A DNA stretch of 64,000 nucleotides. Origin: Oceanobacillus alkalisoli. GTDB taxonomy: Bacteria; Bacillota; Bacilli; Bacillales; Amphibacillaceae. The DNA is taken from NCBI RefSeq assembly GCF_021556485.1, contig NZ_JAKGBW010000004.1, positions 186,001 through 250,000 of the forward strand, read 5' to 3'. Positions 35,671 through 45,156 of the stretch are shown piece after piece; position 1 is the first letter of the stretch; each line of letters starts with the position of its first letter. Position numbers and translations under genes: made by a program. Under the pieces are notes generated by a model that ran no database searches, was not told the origin of the DNA, and worked only from the letters and a program-made list of their open reading frames with translations.

Positions 35671-36294
35671 TCATCCCTTTTTATGCAAGAGGCCATGAAG
35701 ATTGAGCTTTATTTGGGTATTGATATATTCTTCAAGCGTGAATTTCTGTTGCAGAATCCAGCGACGGAAGCCCCACATATGACCTTGAACAAAGATATTA
35801 TTCGCTGCGATGCTTACTTCCTCTTCAGTTATAGCATCCCGGTAGCAAGAAAGGATAAGCTTCTCAAGCATGGCGACCATATCTTTTTCCTTTTGCAGCA
35901 CATATTTCCTTGTTTCCTTATTTAAGCCTTTTATTTCTTGATAGAGAACAAGGATTTCTTCCTGCATGTCATCCATCAGCTCGTAATAAAACGTAAGGAC
36001 TGCTTTCAAATTTTCTTCAGAGGGGTTTTTCAGTTGCAGTTCGGTTTCAAAATGCTCGCGCACCCCGTCATAGATGTAATCGCATACAAGAAAGAGGACA
36101 TCTTCCTTCTTTCTAATATATTCATAAAGGGTGCCGATACTGAATCCGGATTCTTTGGCTATTTCCCTCGTTGTCGTTCGGTGGAAGCCCTTCTCTTTAA
36201 AAAGCCGAATCGCACCTTGAATCATCTGATCGCGACGCTTTTTGATCAGGTCTTCGTCTTTTACAGACGAGATAATTTGACTCTTATCCATCAT
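35671..36294 (-). CDS. TetR/AcrR-family regulator (FadR-like candidate)
   Basis: 207 aa with an N-terminal HTH (GFHRTTTREIAKESGFSIGTLYEYIRKKEDVL) and a helical ligand domain. It sits inside the catabolic cluster, overlaps the meaB end by 11 nt and precedes icmF by 22 nt. TetR-type operators of FadR character occur before fadF and the thiolase, so autoregulated control by acyl-CoA is likely. Which ligand it binds cannot be read from sequence. Confidence 0.88.
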   Translation of the reverse strand: MMDKSQIISSVKDEDLIKKRRDQMIQGAIRLFKEKGFHRTTTREIAKESGFSIGTLYEYIRKKEDVLFLVCDYIYDGVREHFETELQLKNPSEENLKAVLTFYYELMDDMQEEILVLYQEIKGLNKETRKYVLQKEKDMVAMLEKLILSCYRDAITEEEVSIAANNIFVQGHMWGFRRWILQQKFTLEEYINTQIKLNLHGLLHKKG

Positions 36295-37231
36295 CTGTAA
36301 AGCCTCCCTCCTTCTTCCATCTTGTGTACCAGTCTATCGCAAGCTTGTAAGGATCTGCATCTGCTTCGATTGGCTCAAGCTGCCGCTTTGATTCGACAAA
36401 TTGTTTCACTTCTCGCCAAATTTCTTCGCGGATGAGTTCATAGACTTCCAGTTCCTGCTGCATCGTTCGTTTTCTTTTTCCTTCGTGGGTTTTGTAGAGA
36501 TAGTCATGATGTTCTTTGATTTTCCCCCACAGTTTATCGATTCCTTTATTTTCCGTTGTGATGGTCTTGATAATTGGTGTCTCCCGGTCTGCGGTTGCGG
36601 TAATCATGACAAGTTCTTTCAGTAATGCCTTCAATTTACCGAAGCCTGGGAGGTCTGCTTTGTTGACGACGAAAAGGTCGGCGATTTCCATAATGCCTGC
36701 TTTAAAAATCTGGAGCACGTCTCCGCTGTTCGGCGTAAGGACGACGGCTGTTGTGTCGACGATTTTCATGATGTCGAGCTCGGACTGGCCGACACCGACT
36801 GTTTCGACTAAAATCACATCAAACCCGTAGGCATCACATATGCGCACCGCATCCTTCGTCGCACGGGCAAGACCGCCGAGACTGCCGCGCGTCGCCATAC
36901 TGCGGATGAATACGCCGTCATCAAGGAAATGTTCATTCATCCGGACCCGGTCGCCGAGGAGTGCACCGCCACTGAACGGACTTGTCGGATCAACGGCAAT
37001 GACAGCAACAGTTTTTCCCTCATTCCGGATTTGGGTGACAAGCCGGTTTACAAGGGAGCTTTTGCCTGCGCCTGGTGAGCCGGTCAGCCCAACATAGACA
37101 GCGTGTTTCCGCTCGCTGAAGACCGCACTTAACAGCTCAAGCTTTTCCGGATGATCATTTTCCACCATTGTAATCGCCCGAGCCAGCGCACGTACATCCT
37201 TTCGTTTCATCCGTTCCACTATCGTCTGCAT
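36284..37231 (-). CDS. meaB: MeaB-family GTPase chaperone of B12 mutases
   Basis: 315 aa G3E GTPase that loads and protects adenosylcobalamin mutases. P-loop [42 protein letters not shown] specificity motif. Odd point: icmF already contains its own G domain, so a free-standing MeaB is redundant unless a separate methylmalonyl-CoA mutase exists elsewhere in the genome. Confidence 0.93.
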   Translation of the reverse strand: MQTIVERMKRKDVRALARAITMVENDHPEKLELLSAVFSERKHAVYVGLTGSPGAGKSSLVNRLVTQIRNEGKTVAVIAVDPTSPFSGGALLGDRVRMNEHFLDDGVFIRSMATRGSLGGLARATKDAVRICDAYGFDVILVETVGVGQSELDIMKIVDTTAVVLTPNSGDVLQIFKAGIMEIADLFVVNKADLPGFGKLKALLKELVMITATADRETPIIKTITTENKGIDKLWGKIKEHHDYLYKTHEGKRKRTMQQELEVYELIREEIWREVKQFVESKRQLEPIEADADPYKLAIDWYTRWKKEGGFTDDG

Positions 37232-37251
37232 GATGCTCCTCCTTTCTGCCG

Positions 37252-37382
37252 AGACATTGGGGTCAGAGCTGTTGTCCCATTTCGTTTTGGGACAAGTGCT
37301 CTGACCCTAATGTCCCACTTCACACTGGGACAACAGCTCTGACCCTAATGACACTGGGACAAGCGCTCTGACCCCGTGTCCC
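37252..37382 (-). repeat. Array of GGGACA...GGGTCAGAG repeats after acdA
   Basis: Four units of (G)GGACA - GGGGTCAGAG/AGGGTCAGAG - TTGTCCCA in alternating orientation, starting 2 nt after the acdA stop. Largest member of the stop-proximal family. Confidence 0.7.
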
Positions 37383-37384
37383 AG

Positions 37385-38524
37385 TTACTTTGTGACGGTG
37401 CGGCCGATGACGAGGCGTTGGACTTCTTGGGTACCTTCGTAGATTTGGGTGATTTTGGCGTCGCGCATGTAGCGTTCGACTGGGTAATCTTTCGTGTAGC
37501 CGTAACCGCCGAAGATTTGGACTGCTTCTACCGTAATCCGCATGGCTGCGTCTCCTGCGAATAGTTTGGACATGGCGGATTCTTTCCCATATGGTTTTCC
37601 GTTACTCTCAAGCCATGCTGCCTGATAGGTTAATAAACGGGCTGCCTCTACCTCTGTTGCCATGTCAGCAAGTTTAAAAGATATTCCTTGGGTTTCGGCA
37701 ATCGGTTTTCCGAACTGCTCTCTTTCTTTCGCGTAATTGATTGATGCATCAAGCGCTCCTTGGGCAATCCCGACAGCTTGAGCGGCAATTCCGTTTCTCC
37801 CGCCATCCAGCGTCGTCATTGCAATTTTAAAGCCCTCCCCTTCTTCACCGAGCAGATTTTCTTTTGGAATACGACAGTTTTCAAAAATCAGTTCGGTCGT
37901 TGGGGAAGAACGAATGCCAAGCTTTTTCTCCTTCTTCCCAAAGGTGAAGCCTTCTGTTCCCTTCTCCACGATGAATGCACTAATGCCTTTGTGGTTTGCC
38001 GCAGGATCCGTTTTCGCAAAAACAATATAAAGATCGGCAACTCCACCATTTGTAATCCAAACTTTATTACCATTCAACACATAATCGTCGCCATCTTTTT
38101 TCGCAACAGTCTTCATTGCAGCGACGTCACTTCCTGCACCTGGTTCTGATAAAGCATAGGCACCAAGCGCTTCACCAGTCGCAAGCAGCTGAAGAAACGT
38201 CTTCTTCTGTTCTTCCGTGCCATACTTATAAATCGGCCAGCTGGCAAGGGATAGATGGGCGGACAATGTCACTCCGGTTGACGCACAGACGCGGGATAAT
38301 TCTTCAACCGCCATACAATAGCTTACAAAGTCTGCACCGATTCCACCGTATTCTTCCGGCCACGGGATTCCAGTCAGGCCGAGTTCAGCCATTTTATCGA
38401 AAATCTCCCGGTCAAAGCGTTCTTCTTCGTCCCGCTCAGCAGCAGTCGGTTCCACTTCATTTATCGCGAAATCACGGACCATTTTCCGCAGCATTTCCTG
38501 TTCTTCCGTCAGTTGAAAATTCAT
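37385..38524 (-). CDS. acdA: Acyl-CoA dehydrogenase (AcdA type)
   Basis: FAD enzyme introducing the 2,3-double bond in acyl-CoA (379 aa). Very close in sequence pattern to B. subtilis AcdA ([39 protein letters not shown]). FAD/substrate loop [11 protein letters not shown] and catalytic Glu in TQIYEGTQE. Probably short-chain or branched-chain acyl-CoA. In B. subtilis acdA directly precedes rpoE; here meaB, tetR and icmF intervene. Confidence 0.93.
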   Translation of the reverse strand: MNFQLTEEQEMLRKMVRDFAINEVEPTAAERDEEERFDREIFDKMAELGLTGIPWPEEYGGIGADFVSYCMAVEELSRVCASTGVTLSAHLSLASWPIYKYGTEEQKKTFLQLLATGEALGAYALSEPGAGSDVAAMKTVAKKDGDDYVLNGNKVWITNGGVADLYIVFAKTDPAANHKGISAFIVEKGTEGFTFGKKEKKLGIRSSPTTELIFENCRIPKENLLGEEGEGFKIAMTTLDGGRNGIAAQAVGIAQGALDASINYAKEREQFGKPIAETQGISFKLADMATEVEAARLLTYQAAWLESNGKPYGKESAMSKLFAGDAAMRITVEAVQIFGGYGYTKDYPVERYMRDAKITQIYEGTQEVQRLVIGRTVTK

Positions 38525-38536
38525 TCTTGTTCACTC

Positions 38537-39670
38537 CTATTCCAGTAAGTTTTTCGAGATGACAACATGTTGAATTTCATTGGTACCTTCATAAATCTGA
38601 GTAACTTTCGCTTCCCGGAAAAATCGTTCGACGGCGTAATCTTCGGTATAGCCGTAGCCGCCATGGATTTGGACCGCTTCAATTGCCGTCTTCATTGCCG
38701 TATTTGATGCATACATTTTCGCCATGGATGCTTCTTTGCTGAGCGGCAGATTATTTTCGACATGATCCACCGCCCGGTAGACTAATAGCTTGGCAGCTTC
38801 GACCTCTGTTGCCATATCAGCGAGTTTAAAAGAGATTCCTTGGAGACGTGCGATTGGCTTGCCGAATTGAACACGTGCTTTCGCATAATGGATTGCATGT
38901 TCAAGTGCCGCTTCTGCAATACCAAGACCTTGAGCGGCAATCCCGATACGCCCGACACTCAAGTTCGCCATCGCAATTTTAAAGCCTTCCGTTTCTTCTC
39001 CGAGGAGCTGCTCTTTCGGCACTTTGCAGTGGTCAAAATTCAATGTGACCGTCCCGGTACCATGCAGTCCCATTTTCTTTTCTGCTTTCCCGATGGAAAA
39101 ACCGGGAGTGTTCCTTTCCACGATAAAAGCGCTAATCCCCTTCGTCCCTTCACCGGTTCTCGCAAATGTAATAAACGTATCTGCATGGGTTCCATTCGTG
39201 ATGAACAGTTTCGAGCCGTTTAAAATATAGTGTTCCCCGTCCCGTTTCGCCGTCGTTTTAATAGTTGCGGCATCTGACCCAGCACCTGGCTCCGTGAGTG
39301 CAAAAGCTCCTACATATTCTCCGCTTGCGAGCTTCGGAATATATTTCTCTCTCTGTTTTTCTGTACCAAATTTTAAAATCGGGTTCGTACCAACGGATGT
39401 GTGGACAGATAAAATAGCACCAACACCGGCACTCACCTTTGATATTTCATTAATCGCGATAATGTAAGATGTGAAGTCCATTCCACTTCCACCGTATTTT
39501 TCTGGAATCGGGATTCCCATTAAACCGAGCTCACCCATTTTCCGGACCACTTCTTCTGGAAAGCGGTCTTTCCGCTCCATCCGTTCCACTTCACTTGCAA
39601 TCTCTGCCTCAGCAAAATCGCGGACCATTTTACGCATCATTTCCTGTTCTTCGGTAAACGTCAAGTCCAT
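38537..39670 (-). CDS. mmgC: Acyl-CoA dehydrogenase (MmgC type)
   Basis: 377 aa, second dehydrogenase, 12 nt upstream of acdA. Motifs AFALTEPGAGSD and TQIYEGTNE, and the stretch SAGVGAILSVHTSVGTNPIL resembles B. subtilis MmgC more than AcdA. ATG at 39670 follows AAGGGGGTAACC. The tandem pair probably differs in preference between straight and branched short acyl chains. Confidence 0.92.
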   Translation of the reverse strand: MDLTFTEEQEMMRKMVRDFAEAEIASEVERMERKDRFPEEVVRKMGELGLMGIPIPEKYGGSGMDFTSYIIAINEISKVSAGVGAILSVHTSVGTNPILKFGTEKQREKYIPKLASGEYVGAFALTEPGAGSDAATIKTTAKRDGEHYILNGSKLFITNGTHADTFITFARTGEGTKGISAFIVERNTPGFSIGKAEKKMGLHGTGTVTLNFDHCKVPKEQLLGEETEGFKIAMANLSVGRIGIAAQGLGIAEAALEHAIHYAKARVQFGKPIARLQGISFKLADMATEVEAAKLLVYRAVDHVENNLPLSKEASMAKMYASNTAMKTAIEAVQIHGGYGYTEDYAVERFFREAKVTQIYEGTNEIQHVVISKNLLE

Positions 39671-39703
39671 TCCGGTTACCCCCTTAACTGTTCTCACGCT
39701 GTA

Positions 39704-40555
39704 TTAGTTATATACGTAAAAACCGCGACCGGATTTCTTACCGAGCCAGCCTGCTTTCACATATTTTCTTAGTAATGGGCACGGACGATATTTACTGTCT
39801 GCGAAACCATCATAGAGCACTTCCATAATGTAGAGGCATGTATCAAGTCCGATGAAGTCTGCGAGTTCGAGCGGTCCCATCGGGTGATTCATACCGAGCT
39901 TCATCACCGTATCAATGTCTTCTGGTGAAGCGACACCTTCATAAACCGCATAAATCGCTTCGTTGATCATCGGCATTAAAATCCGGTTCGCTGCAAAGCC
40001 TGGGAAATCCGCAACTTCAACAGCCGTTTTCCCGAGTTTATCTGCCATCTGAGCAATTTTTTCATACGTTTCATCATTCGTTTGAATTCCGCGAATGACT
40101 TCGACGAGCTTCATCACCGGGACCGGGTTCATAAAATGCATGCCGATAACTTGCTCCGGGCGCTTCGTTACAGCTGCAATTTCCGTAATCGGTAATGATG
40201 ATGTGTTCGTCGCTAGAATCGTATGAGCCAGGGCAATTTCATCCAGTTCACGGAAAAGCTTTGTTTTCACGTCCATATTTTCAACAATAGCTTCGATGAC
40301 TAAATCACACGTTCGCGCATCTTCTAGTTTCTCTGCCCGCTTCAGATTGTTCAGCGTTGATGTCTTCTCTTCATCCGTGATTCTCGTCTTTTGGACGGCG
40401 CGAATGAGCAGTTTTTCGATTCGTTGCATCCCTTTATCAAGGGCTGTTTCATTTGCATCGTGTAACAGAACTTCAAAACCAGCTTGAGCTGCGACTTGAG
40501 CGATACCTGCCCCCATCTGCCCTGCACCAATTACCATTACGCGTTTAATTGCCAT
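39704..40555 (-). CDS. mmgB: 3-hydroxybutyryl-CoA dehydrogenase (MmgB type)
   Basis: NAD-dependent 3-hydroxyacyl-CoA dehydrogenase (283 aa). Rossmann motif [11 protein letters not shown], catalytic His in GMHFMNPVP, and [12 protein letters not shown]. The enoyl-CoA hydratase expected between dehydrogenase steps is absent from this locus. Two ATGs in tandem (40558, 40555) follow GGGGGAACG; the second has better spacing. Confidence 0.94.
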   Translation of the reverse strand: MAIKRVMVIGAGQMGAGIAQVAAQAGFEVLLHDANETALDKGMQRIEKLLIRAVQKTRITDEEKTSTLNNLKRAEKLEDARTCDLVIEAIVENMDVKTKLFRELDEIALAHTILATNTSSLPITEIAAVTKRPEQVIGMHFMNPVPVMKLVEVIRGIQTNDETYEKIAQMADKLGKTAVEVADFPGFAANRILMPMINEAIYAVYEGVASPEDIDTVMKLGMNHPMGPLELADFIGLDTCLYIMEVLYDGFADSKYRPCPLLRKYVKAGWLGKKSGRGFYVYN

Positions 40556-40568
40556 CATCGTTCCCCCT

Positions 40569-41750
40569 TTATTTCACTTCGATAAGAATCGCATCTCCTT
40601 GACCGCCGCCACTACAAATCGCGGCGATTCCAAGACCGCCACCTCTTCTTTTCAGTTCATGGATAAGCGTTAAAATAATTCTTCCGCCACTTGCTCCAAT
40701 CGGGTGGCCTAGTGCAACTGCCCCGCCGTTAACATTTACCTTCTCCATATCAATCCCAGCAATTTCCCCGCTTGCAAGCGACACAACAGCAAATGCCTCG
40801 TTGATTTCATAAAGATCGATATCTTCTTTTGTATAACCCGTTTTCTTTAAAAGTTCATTAATGACAAGACCTGGCGTTTGCGGGAAATTCGCTGCTTCAA
40901 CCGCAACTTCCGCATGACCGAGAATTGTCGCGAGCGGTGTTTTCCCAAGTTCTTCTGCTTTATCGTCACCCATCACGACAAATGCACAGGCTCCGTCGTT
41001 TACTCCCGGTGCGTTACCTGCTGTGATTGTTCCGTCTTTATCAAAAGCTGGGCGCAGTTGAGCAAGTTTTTCGATGCTCGTATTCTTCCGCGGTGCTTCA
41101 TCTGTAGATATTAGGACGGGGTCCCCTTTTCGCTGCGGAATTTCAACTGGGACAATTTCATCTTTGAATTTCCCATCTTCAATTGCTTCGACTGCCCGCT
41201 TATGACTACGGTAAGCCCATTCATCCTGAGCTTCGCGGCTGATATTGAATTGATCTGCTGTACTGTTTCCATAATTCCCCATATGGACACCATCAAAAGC
41301 GCAGGTGAGTCCATCATGGATCATTAAATCAACAACAGGTTTGTCGCCCATCCGGTGTCCCCAGCGAGCATCTTTTAAAATATATGGAGCATTACTCATG
41401 CTTTCCATCCCACCTGCTACGATTGTGTCCTCATCACCTAGACGAATAAGCTGATCGGCAAGCGTAACCGCACGGAGTCCGGAGGCACAGACTTTATTGA
41501 TTGTTTCTGTTTTCACGTTCCACGTGAGTCCAGCTTTTCTTGCTGCTTGGCGAGAAGGGATTTGACCTTGACCACCTTGAAGTACGGTTCCCATAATTAC
41601 TTCATCGATTTGGTCACCTTCCAGGTTTGCTTGTTTCACTGCTTCGGCGATTACTTTTCCGCCGAGGTCAGATGCTTGGAGAGGTTGTAATCCACCCCCG
41701 AATCTTCCAAATGGGGTTCTTGCTCCCGACACAATTACTGATTTTCTCAT
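40569..41750 (-). CDS. mmgA: Acetyl-CoA C-acetyltransferase (thiolase, MmgA type)
   Basis: 393 aa. Catalytic Cys in [11 protein letters not shown], His in [15 protein letters not shown], second Cys in [11 protein letters not shown]. Acts in degradative thiolysis or acetoacetyl-CoA formation. Start: second of two tandem ATGs after AGGAGG. First gene of the thl-hbd-acd-acd-meaB-tetR-icmF run; a TetR-type operator lies about 250 nt upstream. Confidence 0.95.
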   Translation of the reverse strand: MRKSVIVSGARTPFGRFGGGLQPLQASDLGGKVIAEAVKQANLEGDQIDEVIMGTVLQGGQGQIPSRQAARKAGLTWNVKTETINKVCASGLRAVTLADQLIRLGDEDTIVAGGMESMSNAPYILKDARWGHRMGDKPVVDLMIHDGLTCAFDGVHMGNYGNSTADQFNISREAQDEWAYRSHKRAVEAIEDGKFKDEIVPVEIPQRKGDPVLISTDEAPRKNTSIEKLAQLRPAFDKDGTITAGNAPGVNDGACAFVVMGDDKAEELGKTPLATILGHAEVAVEAANFPQTPGLVINELLKKTGYTKEDIDLYEINEAFAVVSLASGEIAGIDMEKVNVNGGAVALGHPIGASGGRIILTLIHELKRRGGGLGIAAICSGGGQGDAILIEVK

Positions 41751-41799
41751 CATAATCCTCCTAAGTGATTGTATTTTTCCTAAAGTAACTCTGCTTTAC

Positions 41800-41945
41800 C
41801 TACCGTCCGAGTTCGTTCCGGGCGGATGCTTTCCGCGGGCACGGCCACAGCCTCCTCGGAAGAAGAGCACTTCCTGCTAAGGTCAGGACTCGTGCTTTTC
41901 CCGCAGGAGTCACCGCCCTGCACTCACTCGGACTAGTTAGATACG
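41800..41945. repeat. Palindromic repeat core (variant of core 2)
   Basis: Arms around CCGAGTtcGTTC... / ...CACTCGGAC enclose CAGCCTCCTCGGAAGAA and GTGCTTTTCCCG, the same central text as 44660-44735. The CATTCAGCG end motif is lacking. Confidence 0.5.
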
Positions 41946-41997
41946 TCGATGTTTAATAGATGTTCATTAAGTTAATCTTATTTTAACATTATTTGAT

Positions 41998-42015
41998 TGA
42001 ACGAACGCTCGCTCA
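41998..42015 (-). promoter_or_regulatory. TetR-type operator upstream of mmgA
   Basis: 18 bp inverted repeat TGAACGAACGCTCGCTCA (7 of 9 positions paired). Same length and outline as the FadR box of Bacilli (TGAATGAnTAnTCATTCA). AT-rich promoter-like sequence (TTAAAAT) follows downstream. Confidence 0.55.
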
Positions 42016-42074
42016 TTAATTTAGTTAAAAACAAGAGGAAAAGATACCGATCCTCTAATGTAGAGAAAATCCGA

Positions 42075-42215
42075 ACATACCTCTTCCCTAGCTCCGGGAA
42101 TATACGGAGACTCCCGCAAGAGGCATAGGTGAGACCCTACAGGGCGACAGCCCGAGGAGGCTCACCAGCCGCCAAAGGATGCGCGAAGTATATTCCCAGA
42201 GCGGCGGCTGACGCT
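42075..42215. repeat. Palindromic repeat core (GAGACTCCCGC type)
   Basis: Arms GGGAATATAC / GTATATTCCC enclose GACTCCCGCAAGAGGCATAGG, AGCCCGAGGAGGCTCACC and GGATGCGCG, words shared with the composite elements. Confidence 0.5.
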
Positions 42216-42278
42216 CAATATATGATTTTGTTCGGATTTTCAGCCTAACTCAAAGCGGTATCCAACCTCAATCTAATC

Positions 42279-44381
42279 TTACGCTCTTTTCGCTTCTTCT
42301 TCAGAAAAAACGGAGATTGCTAGAATTTCTGCTACGTCAAGCGTGCTGATGTCTTCGTCGACTTCCTTTGCTTTTGTTCCGTCGCTGATCATCGTCAAGC
42401 AATATGGACAGCCTGTCGAGATCATCGATGGGCTCACTTGTAATGCTTGTTCTGTCCGGGCAACATTGATGCGGTTTCCAGTTGTTTCCTCTGTCCACAT
42501 CAAGCCACCTCCAGCCCCGCAGCACATACCATTTTCCCGATTACGAACCATTTCTACTAATTCAAGACCCGGAATTGATTTCAAGATTTCCCTTGGCGGA
42601 TCATATACACCATTGTATCTACCGAGGTAACAGGAGTCATGATACGTCAGGCGTTCATTAATCTGCCCGGTTGGCTGCAGTTTTTCTTCCATGATTAAAT
42701 CATAGAGTAATTGTGTATGATGGTAGATTTCCGCTTCAAAACCAAAGTCCGGATACTCGTTTTTAAAAATATTATAGGCGTGCGGGTCAATCGTAACGAT
42801 TTTCTTCACATCGTATTTGGTGAATTGCTTAATATTCTTTTCCGCAATCTCTTGGAAAAGAAATTCATTTCCAATCCGGCGGGCTGTGTCTCCAGAGTTT
42901 GCTTCGGTATTTCCTAAAATGGCAAAGCTGACGCCAGCGCGGTTCATCAGTTTCGCAAAGGCGAGCGCGATTTTTTGGCTACGGCTGTCATAAGCTCCCA
43001 TCGAACTCACCCAGAACAAGTATTCAAACTCTTTATCTTCTTTCTTTAATTCTTTTACTGTCGGAATATAAACCGACTCATCTTCATCGCGCCATTTCAC
43101 GCGATCTTTTTTTGATAGTCCCCAAGGGTTTCCTTGGCGCTCGATGTTTTGCACGGCACGTTGGATATCGGAATCCATCTGCCCTTCCGTCATCACTAAA
43201 TAACGGCGCAGATCGATAATCGTTCCAACGTGTTCATTATTTACCGGGCAAGCATCTTCACAGTTCCGGCAAGTCGTACATGCAGAAAGTTCTTCTGCTG
43301 TAATAACGTCCCCTGCTAGACTCATATTTTGAATGGTAGCTGCAGCCTCTCCCTCGCCACTAGCGATATTTCCAGCAGAATTCGAGAATGCATAGCTTGG
43401 TACCCAAGGGGAATTTCCAGTTACTGCAGCCCCTTTTTCCGTGAGATGGTCACGGAGCTTAATCATAATATCCATCGGGGAAAGCATCTTTCCGGTACCT
43501 GCTGCTGGACAGACGTCCGTACAACGGCCACATTCCACGCAGGCGTAAAAGTCGATCATCTGGTGTTGGCTGAAGTCCTCAACTTTCCCAACACCGAAGG
43601 AAATTTCTTCTTCCTCGTCCTCCGCGTCCATTTCAAAGTCAATTTTTTCTAATTTTCCAGGTACCTTTTTACTTAAAAATACGTTGATTGGTGCTGCAAT
43701 CAAGTGGAAGTGCTTGGATTGCGGGACGTACACTAAAAAGGAAAGCAAAGTGATTGTATGCACCCACCAAGCGATGAAAAATAGGACCATAGCTGCTTCT
43801 GGCGACAGGAAGCTGAAGGCTGATGCGATGAGACTCGCAACAGGCTCTGTCCAGGTCACTGCCCGTTCCTGCCAGAGCATGAGCATACCATTTCCAGCAA
43901 GGACAGAAAGCATAAGCGTCCCGATGAAAATAAGCACGAGTCCCGCTTTAAAACCGCGCTTCAGCCGGACAAGCTTTTCCATATAGCGGCGGTAAAATGC
44001 CCAAACAACCGCTACAAGAATCATCAAGGTGACGAGTTCCTGGAAAAAGACGAACCCTGGATAAAGGGCTCCAAGCGGCAAATGGTTGCCCGGCGCCAGT
44101 CCTTTGATGAACATGTCGATAGCGCCGAACTGGACAAGGATGAAGCCATAGAACATCATGACGTGAATAATTCCTGACTTCTTATCCTTCAGCAGCTTTG
44201 ATTGCCCGAACACAATTTTTCCTACGCGCCCCAAGCGTAATTTGATTTCGCCATCAAACTCTGACTTTCTCCCAAGTTTGATATAGGACATTCTCGTTGC
44301 GATGACTCTAGCAAATAAATAGATTGCATAGATGGTTACAACTAAGAATGCGATCCAGTTAATGATTTGAAATGTATCCAT
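42279..44381 (-). CDS. fadF: Membrane iron-sulfur oxidoreductase FadF
   Basis: 700 aa, heterodisulfide-reductase-like. About six N-terminal membrane helices (to ~220) resemble the NarI-type haem module; two 4Fe-4S ferredoxin motifs at Cys281/284/287/291 and Cys368/371/374/378; two CCG domains (HDSCYLGRYNGVYDPPR...CCGAGGG, GCPYC). Likely passes electrons from acyl-CoA dehydrogenases/ETF to the quinone pool. In B. subtilis it belongs to the FadR regulon and precedes acdA. Upstream promoter carries a FadR-like box. Confidence 0.94.
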   Translation of the reverse strand: MDTFQIINWIAFLVVTIYAIYLFARVIATRMSYIKLGRKSEFDGEIKLRLGRVGKIVFGQSKLLKDKKSGIIHVMMFYGFILVQFGAIDMFIKGLAPGNHLPLGALYPGFVFFQELVTLMILVAVVWAFYRRYMEKLVRLKRGFKAGLVLIFIGTLMLSVLAGNGMLMLWQERAVTWTEPVASLIASAFSFLSPEAAMVLFFIAWWVHTITLLSFLVYVPQSKHFHLIAAPINVFLSKKVPGKLEKIDFEMDAEDEEEEISFGVGKVEDFSQHQMIDFYACVECGRCTDVCPAAGTGKMLSPMDIMIKLRDHLTEKGAAVTGNSPWVPSYAFSNSAGNIASGEGEAAATIQNMSLAGDVITAEELSACTTCRNCEDACPVNNEHVGTIIDLRRYLVMTEGQMDSDIQRAVQNIERQGNPWGLSKKDRVKWRDEDESVYIPTVKELKKEDKEFEYLFWVSSMGAYDSRSQKIALAFAKLMNRAGVSFAILGNTEANSGDTARRIGNEFLFQEIAEKNIKQFTKYDVKKIVTIDPHAYNIFKNEYPDFGFEAEIYHHTQLLYDLIMEEKLQPTGQINERLTYHDSCYLGRYNGVYDPPREILKSIPGLELVEMVRNRENGMCCGAGGGLMWTEETTGNRINVARTEQALQVSPSMISTGCPYCLTMISDGTKAKEVDEDISTLDVAEILAISVFSEEEAKRA

Positions 44382-44489
44382 TTAAATGCCCCCTTCTTTC
44401 ATTCGTTTGGAATGATAGCGATTACATGATGTTTTAAAAAAAATTCTCGTCTTGATTAGCTGCAGATATATATCATTATAGTACATACT

Positions 44490-44518
44490 ACTTTATAGGT
44501 GAATGACCATTCAGTCAA
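44490..44518 (-). promoter_or_regulatory. fadF promoter with FadR-like operator
   Basis: TTGACT (44513-44518), 17 nt, TAAAGT (44490-44495). The 18 bp box TGAATGACCATTCAGTCA (44500-44517) covers the -35 and spacer and matches TGAATGAnTAnTCATTCA at all but two fixed positions. Repression released by long-chain acyl-CoA is the known mode for FadR. Confidence 0.75.
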
Positions 44519-44577
44519 TAGTCTGTATGAAATTATTTTAGTTTATTTTGAAAGATAGGGAGTGAACTGTTTATTGC

Positions 44578-45016
44578 TTTCATTCAGCGTAAGTGTTTTG
44601 CGCATTCACTAGTTTAGAGCACTAATCGCCGTTTAGTTGCCCGGGGGGACGGATACTTTCCACGGGCACGGCCTCAGCCTCCTCGGAAGAAAACCGCTTC
44701 CTGCTCAGGTCTGGACACGTGCTTTTCCCGTAGGAGTCACCGTTCCCCCGGGCAACTGAACTGGTTAGATGATTCTTTAAATAGAAATTGCTCCGTCATG
44801 ATAGGGAGTATACCATTTCCAGAACATTAAACAGTGATCCAAATATGGTCTTTCCTGGTAGCAGTCCAGACACCTCGAGACTCCTGCGGGAGGATAGGCC
44901 TGGCGAGACCCCTTAGTGCTCAGCGCGAGGAGGCTTGACGACCGCTCAGCAGGTGCGAGAGGTGTCTGGACTGCGGACCTCCAGTAGAAAGTTTCGGACA
45001 CTTACGCTGAATGAAA
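44578..45016 (-). mobile_element. Composite ~440 bp palindromic element, copy 2
   Basis: Bounded by TTTCATTCAGCGTAAG (44578-44593) and its inverse (45001-45016). Core 2 variant at about 44630-44762 (GTTTAGTTGCCCGG ... CCGGGCAACTGAAC); core 1 at 44861-44974 with the same 16 bp arms as copy 1. Linker shared with copy 1. Whole element inverted relative to 29497-29938. It fills the fadF-argS gap. Confidence 0.65.
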
Positions 45017-45091
45017 GTAACCAACATCTTAATTACAAATCTATAAATGTTAATTTAACATATTTACTAACTTGTTTTATCACAAGAACAG

Positions 45092-45138
45092 AAAAAGAGC
45101 CAAATCCATTCCCTACACAATAGAAATTGATTTGACTC
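45092..45138 (-). terminator. Terminator of argS
   Basis: GAGTCAAATC ... GATTTGGCTC stem (45129-45138 with 45097-45106) followed by TTTTTC on the - strand. Confidence 0.7.
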
Positions 45139-45156
45139 CATAGCGCCCTTTGAGCT

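Noticed and set aside
44777-45001. 74-codon open frame upstream of argS
   Set aside because: Same repeat core as 29539-29654 read in another frame; not a gene.
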